From contig NZ_JADVOP010000004.1 of NCBI RefSeq assembly GCF_016508585.1, positions 1 through 64,000 of the forward strand: 64,000 nt of DNA. Direction: 5' to 3'. Shown here in pieces: positions 34,579 through 44,285 of the stretch. The notes below the pieces were generated by a model. That model saw nothing but the letters and a program-made list of their open reading frames with translations, did not search any database and had not been told where the DNA came from. The position numbers and the translations under genes were made by a program. This DNA comes from Acinetobacter baumannii (GTDB taxonomy: Bacteria > Pseudomonadota > Gammaproteobacteria > Pseudomonadales > Moraxellaceae). How positions within the stretch are numbered: the first letter of the stretch is position 1; every line of letters begins with the position of its first letter.

Positions 34579-34602
34579 ACCGATCTTTAGGATCGGTTTT
34601 TT
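34579..34602 (+). terminator. Terminator before ubiE
   Basis: A 7-bp stem with arms ACCGATC (34579-34585) and GATCGGT (34591-34597), a five-base loop and six T residues lies about 20 bases after the preceding stop codon. Confidence 0.88.
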
Positions 34603-34710
34603 GTATATTATTCATAACAATTGCATCATGAAGACTGCAAAATTTTGCAGAATCTGTCATTATGCAGTGCAATATAAAATTTCCTATTTTTGTGTTCAGG
34701 AGTGACTCAA

Positions 34711-35655
34711 ATGTCGAATGAAAACCAAAAGCCAACAGCATCGGCTGAAACGGCAACAAATACAGACAAAGTGAGTCCATTTCTAAGTGAACCATTACCG
34801 CAAGGTGCACCTCAGGGGCAACAACAATCCTTACAGCAGCAGATGACGGATACCCCTGTGTCAGGTCAAGTACCTAAATATAATCTGCCACGTGGCGCAA
34901 ATACGGGCAATGTCGGTGCAACCACCCACTTTGGCTACAAAACTGTCAATAGCGAAGAAAAAGCACAGAAAGTTGCAGAGGTTTTTCACTCTGTTGCAAG
35001 CAAATACGACATCATGAATGACCTGATGTCATTTGGTATCCATCGTTTATGGAAACGTTTTGCAATTAATATGTCTGGCGTGCGCCGTGGACAGCATGTA
35101 CTCGATATTGCAGGTGGAACCGGTGATTTAGCCAAGGTTTTCAGTCGTGAGGTTGGTCCTACAGGTCATGTGGTATTGTCAGATATCAATGAGTCCATGT
35201 TGAATGTTGGTCGTGATCGTTTAATCGATGCGGGCTGCACCAATGTTGACTTTGTTTTAGCCAATGCTGAAACTTTAGAACCTTTTGCAGACAACAGTTT
35301 TGACTTGCTTACCATCAGTTTTGGCTTGCGTAATGTCACGGATAAAGATGCTGCATTACAGGCGATGTATCGTGTTTTAAAACCAGGCGGTCGTTTATTG
35401 ATCCTTGAGTTTTCTAAACCTGTGTTTGAACCATTTTCAAAGCTATATGACCTCTATTCATTTACCGCATTGCCGATCATGGGTAAAATTGTGGCAAATG
35501 ATGCTGAAAGTTATAAGTATTTAGCAGAATCAATCCGTATGCATCCAGATCAACGCACACTGAAGGGCATGATGGAAAATGCGGGCTTCCAAAACTGTGA
35601 TTATCACAATCTAACGGGTGGTATCGTTGCGGTACACCGTGGTTTCAAACTGTAA
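34711..35655 (+). CDS. ubiE: Ubiquinone/menaquinone C-methyltransferase UbiE
   Basis: This 314-residue SAM-dependent methyltransferase acts on the demethoxy ring intermediate in ubiquinone synthesis. The UbiE/COQ5 signatures are clear: [22 protein letters not shown] (read in parts), the SAM loop [10 protein letters not shown], and [18 protein letters not shown]. coli UbiE has 251 residues; here about 70 extra residues at the N-terminus are rich in Gln, Pro, Thr and Ser and look disordered. AGGAG lies eight bases before the ATG at 34711; an in-frame TTG upstream lacks a better site. It heads ubiE-ubiJ-ubiB, the standard cluster. Confidence 0.95.
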   Translation: MSNENQKPTASAETATNTDKVSPFLSEPLPQGAPQGQQQSLQQQMTDTPVSGQVPKYNLPRGANTGNVGATTHFGYKTVNSEEKAQKVAEVFHSVASKYDIMNDLMSFGIHRLWKRFAINMSGVRRGQHVLDIAGGTGDLAKVFSREVGPTGHVVLSDINESMLNVGRDRLIDAGCTNVDFVLANAETLEPFADNSFDLLTISFGLRNVTDKDAALQAMYRVLKPGGRLLILEFSKPVFEPFSKLYDLYSFTALPIMGKIVANDAESYKYLAESIRMHPDQRTLKGMMENAGFQNCDYHNLTGGIVAVHRGFKL

Positions 35656-35686
35656 TTTTCCAAAATAGCACAAGCAAGGTTGGGTT

Positions 35687-36358
35687 ATGTGGTCAATTCT
35701 GGCACTCGGTGCAGTTGAACGATTCATCAATCATGGGATTAATTTGGATGCGATTACTCGCATTCAATTCAATCAATTACAAGGCAAGCTGCTACGTGTC
35801 GTCATTGATGCACCCCAGCTTTCTGTTGATGTCTTTTTTGATGAACATAAAGTTCGTCTTGAACCGACTGTTACAGGTAAAAGCCAAACATCTTCTATTT
35901 TTGAACAGCGTCCTTTTGATCAAACTAGTCATATTTCAGAAGCCACAGCAACATTGCATGTTAAAAATGTAGTTGAATTGGTCAAGTTATTTGTTGCTGA
36001 TGAAGTTGGCAATATTCCGTTACAGGGTGATTATCATCTTTTGCAGGACATCCAGAAGATTATTCAACAGACGGAACCTGATTTAGCCTCACAATTAAGC
36101 CCATGGATTGGTCCAGCACTTGCGCATGAGATCGGTAAGATTCAATTTGCGCCTCAGCATTTAAAACGTTCTTTACAAAGCCATTTATTTTTTGCTGAAG
36201 ACTTTTTAAAAGAAGACAGTGGCATTCTAGCTCCCCGCTGGCAAATGAATGATCTGCAACACGCTACGCGTCAGCTGAATCAAAATATTGATCGCATAGA
36301 AGCAAAAATCCAACAACTCAAAGCTCTACTTAACTCACACCAAGATCAGGTAATTTAA
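35687..36358 (+). CDS. ubiJ: Ubiquinone biosynthesis accessory factor UbiJ
   Basis: This 223-residue protein has an SCP2-like lipid-binding N-terminal domain (about residues 5-115, including RIQFNQLQGKLLRV and GNIPLQGDYHLLQDIQ) and a C-terminal coiled coil (QLNQNIDRIEAKIQQLKALL). UbiJ binds hydrophobic quinone intermediates and organises the cytosolic Ubi complex together with UbiK. Its place between ubiE and ubiB is the conserved order in gammaproteobacteria and is the best evidence for the name. It ends three bases before the ubiB start. Confidence 0.9.
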   Translation: MWSILALGAVERFINHGINLDAITRIQFNQLQGKLLRVVIDAPQLSVDVFFDEHKVRLEPTVTGKSQTSSIFEQRPFDQTSHISEATATLHVKNVVELVKLFVADEVGNIPLQGDYHLLQDIQKIIQQTEPDLASQLSPWIGPALAHEIGKIQFAPQHLKRSLQSHLFFAEDFLKEDSGILAPRWQMNDLQHATRQLNQNIDRIEAKIQQLKALLNSHQDQVI

Positions 36359-36361
36359 TTT

Positions 36362-37981
36362 ATGATTCCGCATATTGCCCGTTTATTCGAACTTTGGCGT
36401 ATCGCAGCGCACTATAGACTCGACACACTGGTTCCTGCGGAAGAGTTACCTGAAAAAGTCCGCCATGCGCTGTCTTTAATTCGCCTGCACCCTGCCGCAT
36501 GGTCAAGTAAAGAACGTAAAAATCCGCTTAAGCTTAAAGAAGCTTTAGAAGAGATGGGACCGCTTGCAATTAAATTAGGGCAGTTGCTATCAACACGACG
36601 TGACTTAATTCCACCTGAAATTCTACAGCAATTGGTTTTATTGCAAGATCGGGTGAAACCTTTTGGCTCGGATGTAGCTAAGACACGCATTGAACAATCA
36701 CTGAAAGCCAATATTTCAAGTATCTTTGCAAGATTCGATGAACAACCTCTCGCTGCGGCTTCAATCGCACAAGTGCATACGGCAGCTTTACATGATGGTC
36801 GTGAAGTCGTGGTCAAAGTGACTCGCCCAGATATTCGCAGTCAGATTCTACAAGACTTTGAAATTTTGCAGTGGCTCGGTGCAAGCTTGGAAAAGCGTCT
36901 TGAAGCGGCACGTGCAGTGCATTTATCTGAAATTATTCAAAATTATCGCCAAGTTATCTTAAATGAACTTGATCTGACACTGGAAGCAGACAACACTCGC
37001 CGTATGCGCCATTACTTCACAGGCTCAAGCATGATGTACGTGCCGGAAGTCTATATGGACAGCAAAGATGTCATGGTGGCTGAACGCATTACAGGGGTTC
37101 CGATTTCAGATGTAGAAACCTTCGAGCGTTTGGGTATGGATCGTAAGGATCTTGCCGAGAAAGGCTTGACCATCTTCTTTACCCAGGTATTCCGAGATAA
37201 TTTTTTCCATGCGGACATGCACCCAGGAAATGTTTTTGTTGAGACCTTAAATCCAAGCCAGCCCCGCTATATTGCGCTGGATTGTGCCATTATGGGTGAA
37301 TTGTCTAAGCAAGATCAGATGACCGTTGCCCGTATGTTGCTTGCAGTCATGAACAGCGACTTCATGCAGTTGATTCAGATTGTGCATCAAGCAGGTTGGA
37401 TTCCACCGGGCACAGATCAAGATGCCTTGGCTCGAGAAATGCGTCGCACCGTTGGACCGATGGTGTCTAAACCGATGCATGAATTAGATTTTGCTGGCAT
37501 TTTAATTCAGGTCATGGATATCGCTCGTCGTTTCCATTTAGAAATCCCCCCACAATTGATGCTCTTACTCAAGACTTTGGTACACGTGGAAGGCTTAGGT
37601 ACAGACTTATACCCTGAGTTAGATATTTGGAAGTTGGCAAAACCTATTCTGACAGAATGGGTCAAATCCCAAATGAATCCACAAAAGAATCTAAAAGAGC
37701 TGGGACAAAAAATTCCTGATTTACTGTTAGGTGCTCAGGATTTTCCAACATTGATGATTGATAGTTTAAATGGTTTAAAAAACCAGTCTGCTTGGCATGC
37801 CAAACAATTGCATGAATTGCAGATGATGCGCTTGGAAGTTGAGCATCAACAAAAACGAAGTTGGATTTTTGGTAGCCTCATGGCGATTTTACTATCAATA
37901 GCCATCATTGCGCCTTGGTATATTTCGATTATTTTAATCATCTTGGCCAGTATTCTAGCCATCTGGCGGATTGCTAAATAA
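36362..37981 (+). CDS. ubiB: Ubiquinone biosynthesis atypical kinase-like protein UbiB
   Basis: This 539-residue ABC1/ADCK-family protein has the KxGQ motif in LAIKLGQLLSTRRDLIPPE near residues 71-88, the Ala-rich loop LAAASIAQVHTA, and the catalytic HADMHPGN segment near 281-288. Two C-terminal membrane helices (about 497-514 and 518-536) anchor it. UbiB has ATPase activity and supports ubiquinone synthesis, perhaps by extracting lipid intermediates from the membrane. Length matches E. coli (546). It is the last gene of the ubi operon, followed by a strong terminator. Confidence 0.96.
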   Translation: MIPHIARLFELWRIAAHYRLDTLVPAEELPEKVRHALSLIRLHPAAWSSKERKNPLKLKEALEEMGPLAIKLGQLLSTRRDLIPPEILQQLVLLQDRVKPFGSDVAKTRIEQSLKANISSIFARFDEQPLAAASIAQVHTAALHDGREVVVKVTRPDIRSQILQDFEILQWLGASLEKRLEAARAVHLSEIIQNYRQVILNELDLTLEADNTRRMRHYFTGSSMMYVPEVYMDSKDVMVAERITGVPISDVETFERLGMDRKDLAEKGLTIFFTQVFRDNFFHADMHPGNVFVETLNPSQPRYIALDCAIMGELSKQDQMTVARMLLAVMNSDFMQLIQIVHQAGWIPPGTDQDALAREMRRTVGPMVSKPMHELDFAGILIQVMDIARRFHLEIPPQLMLLLKTLVHVEGLGTDLYPELDIWKLAKPILTEWVKSQMNPQKNLKELGQKIPDLLLGAQDFPTLMIDSLNGLKNQSAWHAKQLHELQMMRLEVEHQQKRSWIFGSLMAILLSIAIIAPWYISIILIILASILAIWRIAK

Positions 37982-37990
37982 CATTAACGC

Positions 37991-38015
37991 GCCTATTCAA
38001 AGAATAGGCTTTTTT
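37991..38015 (+). terminator. Terminator of the ubiE-ubiJ-ubiB operon
   Basis: An 8-bp stem with arms GCCTATTC (37991-37998) and GAATAGGC (38002-38009), a three-base loop and a run of T residues lies ten bases after ubiB. Confidence 0.92.
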
Positions 38016-38112
38016 GTTTGAATGACTGCAAAGTCATCTACTGACACCTCTCGCCATTGTTGAACAATTCGCTGAACTTAAAATGAAAATATCCGTTTGA
38101 GTGAGTGTCACA

Positions 38113-39195
38113 ATGATTCAGATTTTACAGAAACATCCTTCTGCTTTAACCCTCCGTGCAGGCTCACTCGCAAAACAACTTATCGAAAAAGAAGGCTTGC
38201 AGCCACAACAGGTCGATATGATTCCTGGCGCAGCAGGAGGCCCAAAAGGTATCGGTCTCATGGGACTTGATCAAGCCATTTTTGGAAATTTTCTACAACG
38301 TGCAAAACAACGACGTTTCTTAATCGGCTCATCTGTCGGCGCATGGCGTTTTGCAGGGATTTTGGCACAAGGCGAACAACTTGGACCAGAACGTTTAGCT
38401 GAGTTATATATTCATTTGCCTTTTCATAAAAAAATGAATATTGCGGAGATCGAGAAAATTTCTCGAGAAATGCTGTATCGCATACTCGACCAACAATCCA
38501 GAAAACTGGTCGAACACCCTGATTACCATCTCACCATTATCTCAGCCAAAGCCGAACATTTGTTTCAGAGTGATCAAAAGCTTGCCCTATATGCTTCCTT
38601 ATTGGGCATTATCGGCAGTAATGCGATTTCAAGACAACATCTGAGTAAGTTTATGCAGCGGGTGATTTGTCAACCCGCACAATTTCCACAATTTAAAATT
38701 CGGGATGATGCATTTAAAACGCATTATTTAAACTTTGATCAAGACAATGTTGCTGACTGGCTGATGGCATCAGGTTCAATTCCAGCAGTGACACCCGCTG
38801 TCAAAAATATTGCCAATGCACCTCAGGGGGCATACCGCGATGGTGGTTTGATTGATTATCACATCGACCTGCCTTTTGAAAGCAAAGGAATTGTTTTATA
38901 TCCACATTTTAGCGACAGTATTATTCCGGGTTGGTTCGATAAAATGTTTAAGTCGCGTACAGCCAATCCTCGAAATCAAGCACGAACTTTACTGATCTCG
39001 CCTTCTCAGGCTTATTTACAATCATTGCCTCTAGGGCGTTTGCCTGACCGTAAGGATTTTGTAATGAAGGGTTTAGATGATCAAAAACGAATTGCATGGT
39101 GGAAGCAATCCGTCGCAGAAAGCCAACGACTCGGGGATGAGTTTCTAGAATTGACTGAAAAGCAGAATTGGGCTGAGCGAATACAGGATTTATAG
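38113..39195 (+). CDS. Patatin-like phospholipase
   Basis: This protein of about 360 residues shows the three patatin elements in order: the oxyanion Gly-rich loop GAAGGPKGIG, the nucleophile elbow GSSVG, and the Asp of the Ser-Asp dyad in DGGLIDYH. It has no signal peptide, so it acts in the cytosol or is exported by an unusual route. Substrates are likely phospholipids or lysophospholipids; the family includes both virulence factors such as ExoU and housekeeping lipases. An in-frame GTG at 38101 would add four residues; I choose the ATG at 38113, but neither has a strong ribosome site. It stands alone after the ubi operon. Confidence 0.85.
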   Translation: MIQILQKHPSALTLRAGSLAKQLIEKEGLQPQQVDMIPGAAGGPKGIGLMGLDQAIFGNFLQRAKQRRFLIGSSVGAWRFAGILAQGEQLGPERLAELYIHLPFHKKMNIAEIEKISREMLYRILDQQSRKLVEHPDYHLTIISAKAEHLFQSDQKLALYASLLGIIGSNAISRQHLSKFMQRVICQPAQFPQFKIRDDAFKTHYLNFDQDNVADWLMASGSIPAVTPAVKNIANAPQGAYRDGGLIDYHIDLPFESKGIVLYPHFSDSIIPGWFDKMFKSRTANPRNQARTLLISPSQAYLQSLPLGRLPDRKDFVMKGLDDQKRIAWWKQSVAESQRLGDEFLELTEKQNWAERIQDL

Positions 39196-39295
39196 TCACT
39201 GATTTCTATTTACAATTGAAACAACAAGGACGTTGTACAAAATAAAGTGTGTTGATGACTGATTTTTTGTTAAATTTAAATCATTCAACAGGCTT

Positions 39296-40597
39296 ATGCT
39301 AATAATGACTCAAAATAAAATTCCAAAATTTGCCATCGTTGGAGCAGGAACGGCTGGGCTTGCAGCTGCAATTTTACTTGCGCAACAGAATATTCATGTC
39401 ACCATTTTTGAGAAAGCTGCTGCACTTGAACCTGTTGGTGCAGGTCTGCTATTACAACCCTCAGGACTGGCTGTTTTTGAACACCTAGGTGTTTTAGAGG
39501 ATGCTTTAAAACTTGGCGCATGGGTCACAGGTTTAGAAGGACAACTCGCCAATGGGTTTAAATTGGTGGATAGTCATTATGCACAGGCTCACCCCGATTT
39601 TTATGGTCTAGGTATTCATCGGGCAACCTTGTGCCACGTATTGGAAAAAAAATGCCAGGCATATGCTGAATGGATCACATGGCAAATGAATACCGATATT
39701 CATCGGCTTGAAGAATCTACAGATGAAATTCGAGTCATCGGCACCCATCAACATGAATACTTTGACGATGTTTTTGATACCGTCATAATTGCCAATGGTG
39801 CACGAAGTCAGTTAAGACCCAGTCAATGGGTTAAAGTTGACCAAGCTTATCCTTGGGGAGCCAAATGGACCATTGTGCCCGAATGTTTAGCATTGGATAC
39901 ACAGATCCTGCATCAATTTTATGACCGCGCTAAAATCATGATGGGAATTCTGCCCACAGGCGCTATTCCAAATCAACAACAGCAACGACTTTCCAGTATT
40001 TTTTGGAGCCTACCCAGCAATCGGCTAGAGAGTTTTTTACCCGACCAACACGCACGTTCCAAATGGCTCAACGAAATTTCCAAACGCTGGAAACCTGCAG
40101 CGGATTGGTTAGAGCAGGTCATCGCCAATCCAGAAGAAAAACAGCAATGGCTTTCAGCCAATTACCGTGATGTAGTACTTTCCAAGTTCGGTGAGGGACG
40201 TATTGGAGTGATGGGGGATGCTGCACATGCAATGAGTCCACAGCTTGGTCAAGGTGCGAATATGGCACTTTTAGATGCATGGGCTTTGGGACAAGCTGTT
40301 CAACATGCAAGCGAAAATCAAGGGATCAATTATGCAAAGCTTTGGCAAAATTACCATCAGCATCGGAAAAGCTCGACAGATTTTTATCAATTTCTAAGTC
40401 GCTTGCTTACACCACTGTATCAATCTGATCTTTGTTGGGCAAGTGCTTTGCGAGATTTCAGCTTTTCGTGGATGTATCGAATTCCCTATTTTCGCAAAGA
40501 GATGGCCATTACGGTAACAGGCTTAAAGTCAGGTATGTTGAGCCAAATGAAGTATCAGGATATTGCGCAATCCTCAGTGAACAGAAAAAAATACTGA
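39296..40597 (+). CDS. FAD-dependent monooxygenase
   Basis: This 433-residue protein has the class A flavoprotein monooxygenase (PHBH-like) layout. The N-terminal Rossmann loop is VGAGTAGLAAAILL, followed by a glutamate that ends strand 2 (IFEKA). The mid-protein segment VIIANGARS is typical, and the second FAD motif is GVMGDAAHAMSPQLGQGANM. The family hydroxylates aromatic or quinone-like compounds with NAD(P)H and oxygen. It could be a ubiquinone hydroxylase relative or a catabolic enzyme; the sequence does not decide. Two ATG codons nine bases apart (39296, 39305) compete as start. It has no operon partner. Confidence 0.85.
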   Translation: MLIMTQNKIPKFAIVGAGTAGLAAAILLAQQNIHVTIFEKAAALEPVGAGLLLQPSGLAVFEHLGVLEDALKLGAWVTGLEGQLANGFKLVDSHYAQAHPDFYGLGIHRATLCHVLEKKCQAYAEWITWQMNTDIHRLEESTDEIRVIGTHQHEYFDDVFDTVIIANGARSQLRPSQWVKVDQAYPWGAKWTIVPECLALDTQILHQFYDRAKIMMGILPTGAIPNQQQQRLSSIFWSLPSNRLESFLPDQHARSKWLNEISKRWKPAADWLEQVIANPEEKQQWLSANYRDVVLSKFGEGRIGVMGDAAHAMSPQLGQGANMALLDAWALGQAVQHASENQGINYAKLWQNYHQHRKSSTDFYQFLSRLLTPLYQSDLCWASALRDFSFSWMYRIPYFRKEMAITVTGLKSGMLSQMKYQDIAQSSVNRKKY

Positions 40598-41131
40598 ACA
40601 GCATGACAAGACCATATATGCAACAGCCCTAAAGCTGATCTTGCTCGATAAAATACTGGCATTCCGCTCACTCAGATAGATGAACATGAATGCAAATTCA
40701 TTATATTTCATCAAAAATTTTATCAAGGACTCAGGTTCAGATAACATAATTGTTGCTGTTTATATCTGACAATTTTATGTGACACCCTGATCCCGTTTGG
40801 AGGCATGCAGGTCGCCGTTGATCAAAGATAGATGCATAGCACAAACAAAACACTGCTATGTGAGCAGCACAAGCGTTGGCAATCTTTCTGAAAAATAAAG
40901 CGCCCGCCAGTCAAATGGATTGAAATTTTTGACAAAATATAAACTTGCAAAAATAACTTAAATAGTAGGTAAGTTTTCAATCTTGTCTGAACAAGACTTT
41001 TTAATCTCCATTAAATGCATGATCAATATTTTCCTAAAATGTTGGAAATAACGTACACTATACAAGCACTATACTGTCTACAGCGTGCGTTTAAAGCAAC
41101 TCTCTTATATTGATTAACTTGGTGAAATCCT
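40598..41131. other. Gap upstream of hisIE
   Basis: This 534-base gap has no convincing gene. A hairpin TCTTGT/ACAAGA (40981-40996) followed by CTTTTTAA could be a weak terminator on the plus strand. The stretch at about 40780-40910 is less AT-rich than its surroundings, but I could not match it to anything. The hisIE promoter should lie in about 41040-41100, where TATACA and TATACT hexamers occur. Confidence 0.45.
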
Positions 41132-41917
41132 ATGAACAATCTGCAATGGCTCGATGAAGTAAAATTTAACGAACAAGGACTTATTCCTGCTATTGCACAA
41201 CATCATCAAACTGGGCGTATTTTGATGGTGGCATGGATGAACCGTGAAGCACTTCAACTCACCGCTGAAAAAATGCGTGGCGTTTACTTCTCTCGTTCAC
41301 GCAATAAATTGTGGTTTAAAGGTGAAGAATCTGGGCATTTCCAAACCGTCTATGAGATTCGTCTAGATTGTGATGCGGATGTCATCGTTTTACAAATCGA
41401 ACAACATGGGGGCATTGCCTGCCATACAGGTCGTGAGTCTTGTTTTTACCGTAAGTTGACAGCGAATGGCTGGGAAATTGTTGATGCGCAACTTAAAGAC
41501 CCACAAGCAATTTATGGCGAAAATACTTCAGCAAATGCGCATACGATTGCCATGAATGCTTCCAATGCTCAGGCTGAACAGGTCGAAGTCTTGGATTATC
41601 TAGGCAAAATGATGGCGGAGCGCAAAGCTGCGGATCCGGAATCATCTTATGTTGCCAAGCTCTACCACAAAGGTTTGAATAAAATCTTGGAAAAAATTGG
41701 TGAAGAAAGTGTTGAAACGATCATTGCTGCAAAAGACTTTAAAACGGAAGCCAATGAAAATCATAAAAATGATTTAATCTATGAAGTTGCAGACCTATGG
41801 TTCCATACTATTGTGATGCTTGGCTATTTTGATTTGGATGTTCAAGTGGTATTGAATGAACTTGCTCGTCGTCAAGGGCTCTCTGGTTTAGTGGAAAAAG
41901 CCAATCGTGAGCATTGA
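41132..41917 (+). CDS. hisIE: Bifunctional HisI-HisE (histidine biosynthesis steps 2 and 3)
   Basis: This 261-residue fusion has PR-AMP cyclohydrolase (HisI) in residues 1 to about 125 and PR-ATP pyrophosphatase (HisE) in about 148-258. HisI metal-binding motifs are visible as [15 protein letters not shown] and [11 protein letters not shown] (Cys-rich, zinc/magnesium site). HisE is recognised by [15 protein letters not shown] and [14 protein letters not shown]. Together they turn PR-ATP into ProFAR in the cytosol. It is not beside other his genes here, which is common in Acinetobacter, where his genes are scattered. It ends in a palindromic terminator. Confidence 0.96.
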   Translation: MNNLQWLDEVKFNEQGLIPAIAQHHQTGRILMVAWMNREALQLTAEKMRGVYFSRSRNKLWFKGEESGHFQTVYEIRLDCDADVIVLQIEQHGGIACHTGRESCFYRKLTANGWEIVDAQLKDPQAIYGENTSANAHTIAMNASNAQAEQVEVLDYLGKMMAERKAADPESSYVAKLYHKGLNKILEKIGEESVETIIAAKDFKTEANENHKNDLIYEVADLWFHTIVMLGYFDLDVQVVLNELARRQGLSGLVEKANREH

Positions 41918-41970
41918 TTAATAAATCAGCATTGATAATATTTTTATGGTCTTCAATGCATATCAGCCAT

Positions 41971-42000
41971 AAAAAAGCAGCGAATATTCGCTGCTTTTTT
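41971..42000. terminator. Bidirectional terminator between hisIE and phoX-like gene
   Basis: A perfect 30-base palindrome with arms AAAAAAGCAGCGAAT and ATTCGCTGCTTTTTT lies between two convergent genes; it should work from both directions. Confidence 0.93.
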
Positions 42001-42014
42001 ATTACAGTTTTCGA

Positions 42015-44000
42015 TTAAGAAGATTTCTTTTCAACAGATGGCGCAATTGGATCAGCAGTCAAATAACCGACAGCAGCCGCATAGCGATCTTTGTAGTTTT
42101 GACGAATTAAAGAATCTAGCTTTGGTTGCACGATATCATGCAGCCCTTTTTCCCAATCACCTGCATGTTGGAAATTACTCATAATATAAGTCCAACCATT
42201 TATAGCATCAACAGCGTGCAAACCTGTAGATTCAGCGCCTGCTGGGCAAGATAAAATACGTGTTAATACTTTTGTATCTACATGATATGCCCATAAGAAG
42301 TTATTTACATGCATCCCGCTATCTTCACCAATAAATAGGGTACGTAATGCTTCTGAGAACTTAATGTTGTCTGGGTTTGCTATTTTATTTGGATTTGCCA
42401 AGTTACCTAAAGCATCAGGGGTTGAAAGATCTTCACCTACCAACATAGCAGGAGGTTCCATATGTGTGGATACCCACTCACTGTTAATTAACTGACCTTT
42501 ATGGTCTACTTGACTGCCCTTTAAAGTATGCGCATATACAGCACCAGCCTTAGGACCTTGGACCTGAATATCTGTCGTTTTATCAATCATCGAAGACTGG
42601 ACATAAGACATCGCTGAATATGCAATTTTGTCTTTAATGTTGACTGTCGTACCTTCCATTTTAGTGAAGCCCATACTTGCACCAACTAAAGCGGCATAAC
42701 GATGTGTTTCAAGAAATGCTGCTTCACGCTCTTTGCCAGCAACTAATTTAATCCAGTTATCCTTACCGCTGTAACGAATCTTGGTATAGCTTGCATCTTT
42801 AGGATCAACTGTTTTTACATCCATCAAATCAGTAATCTTGTATTTATCTGCCCAACCTTTTACTTCATCGCTGGTAGCATGCCCCAAATTAATCCAAGAA
42901 ATATCACCTGCACCAGCACCGACACCTGAAGTTTGTTTCCATTTGCCCACATATAATGTTCCAGCAGATAAATCTTTCTCTTTATCGGCAACAAACATAA
43001 ACAAGCCACCATTGGTTGCATCATCCCCCATCAATGCAGTGCGATTATCTGGCATCACCTGAATCAGCTCATGTGAAATACGCCCAAGACAATAATGCTT
43101 TTTAATTGAACTTGTGCCATCTGCATTCACTGAGATTTCTGGCAAATGACCATAATGATAAACATTGGCTTGATTTGCATCACCAAATAAGTTCTTACTA
43201 AACACAGGTAAATAGCTGCCCGCAATATTATTCGCATCAGGTTCATATTCTTCGCTTGAAAGATGGGTACCCCATGGAGATAAGCTTGCACCACAGGTGA
43301 TCCACAAACCATTGACCTTAGATGTATCTACATTGTGATATTTAACTAATGTTAGATGACCTGTTTTAGGGTCTTGATCTAATGTAAGTACAGCAATCGG
43401 GGATGGCAATAAACCATACATTGAAGCTAAACTTTGATCGTGTGTTGTATATTCGAATTGAACCACATGGAACACAGGATTTCCTGTTACACCCAATGCT
43501 TTCTTATCTGCATCAGTAAAATCTTTACCTGTGGCTTGTTTAAAACTGATTAGAGAACTGCCATCTGGACAGTCAGAGAAGAATTGACGTTCTTTACCCG
43601 CAACAGACTTGTCAATAATAGGCTGGTTTTTAATATCGTAATAACCACCCGCCAAGATCTTACCGCCCTTTCCATCACTGACCATATCACCTGTCTGGAA
43701 GAAGGTTTTATAGGCAAGTTTGTAGTCAGTTTTGCTATTATCATCCCAAGTAACAGCAAGACCAGATGCTGCTGTGGTTGTTGCCATCGCTGCTGGATTT
43801 GACAGAGTTGGGGCATCCATCGGGGTAAATGTTGCGGTCTTGAGTTTAGCTGGGTTGATCGGTTGAACGCTGTCTTTGTCATCATCGTTGCAACCTGCAA
43901 GAGTCGCAGAAGTTGCCATTGCCCCAAGTGGAAGAAACGGAATGCTGGCTAACCATGTAAGCACTTCACGGCGTGTGTGTTGGCTGGCTGAATTTGTCAT
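42015..44000 (-). CDS. PhoX-family (DUF839) Tat-exported lipoprotein
   Basis: This 661-residue protein opens with a twin-arginine signal (TRREVLTWLA at residues 9-18) that ends in a lipobox LAGC with Cys37, so it is a likely Tat-exported lipoprotein. The rest fits the PhoX/DUF839 family: FEYTTHDQSLASMYGLLP, CGASLSPWGTHLSSEEYEPD (both read in parts), GRISHELIQVMPDN and FIGEDSGMHVNNFLW. PhoX enzymes are calcium- and iron-dependent alkaline phosphatases; whether this branch has phosphatase activity is not known. The ATG at 44000 has GGA seven bases upstream; a TTG at 44012 is an alternative. An acidic linker follows the lipid-anchored Cys. Confidence 0.88.
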   Translation of the reverse strand: MTNSASQHTRREVLTWLASIPFLPLGAMATSATLAGCNDDDKDSVQPINPAKLKTATFTPMDAPTLSNPAAMATTTAASGLAVTWDDNSKTDYKLAYKTFFQTGDMVSDGKGGKILAGGYYDIKNQPIIDKSVAGKERQFFSDCPDGSSLISFKQATGKDFTDADKKALGVTGNPVFHVVQFEYTTHDQSLASMYGLLPSPIAVLTLDQDPKTGHLTLVKYHNVDTSKVNGLWITCGASLSPWGTHLSSEEYEPDANNIAGSYLPVFSKNLFGDANQANVYHYGHLPEISVNADGTSSIKKHYCLGRISHELIQVMPDNRTALMGDDATNGGLFMFVADKEKDLSAGTLYVGKWKQTSGVGAGAGDISWINLGHATSDEVKGWADKYKITDLMDVKTVDPKDASYTKIRYSGKDNWIKLVAGKEREAAFLETHRYAALVGASMGFTKMEGTTVNIKDKIAYSAMSYVQSSMIDKTTDIQVQGPKAGAVYAHTLKGSQVDHKGQLINSEWVSTHMEPPAMLVGEDLSTPDALGNLANPNKIANPDNIKFSEALRTLFIGEDSGMHVNNFLWAYHVDTKVLTRILSCPAGAESTGLHAVDAINGWTYIMSNFQHAGDWEKGLHDIVQPKLDSLIRQNYKDRYAAAVGYLTADPIAPSVEKKSS

Positions 44001-44285
44001 AACTTTATCCAAACATATTATAGAATTTTTCCCGAGCCTAGTTTAGAAAGCAGTTATGACAATCTAGTTTCACTTTTAAGTCATTTTAAAGACAAACATA
44101 TACAAAAATTCGTATGATGATAAAAAAGCTCAAGTTTGTTGTTTTAAGTTTTTCTTATCAACCTGTATTCTTTTCCATCGCACCCTCATTCCACAACAAC
44201 CCCATAGATTTAATCCTAGCACTCAGCATTCTTTGCTATACTCAGAGCATACTGAATTTCAACCCAATAAGATTTCATAACGACT

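Noticed and set aside
40780..40910. Less AT-rich patch upstream of hisIE as a possible gene remnant or riboswitch
   Set aside because: No frame reads as protein and I could not fold it into a known riboswitch; left as unexplained gap.
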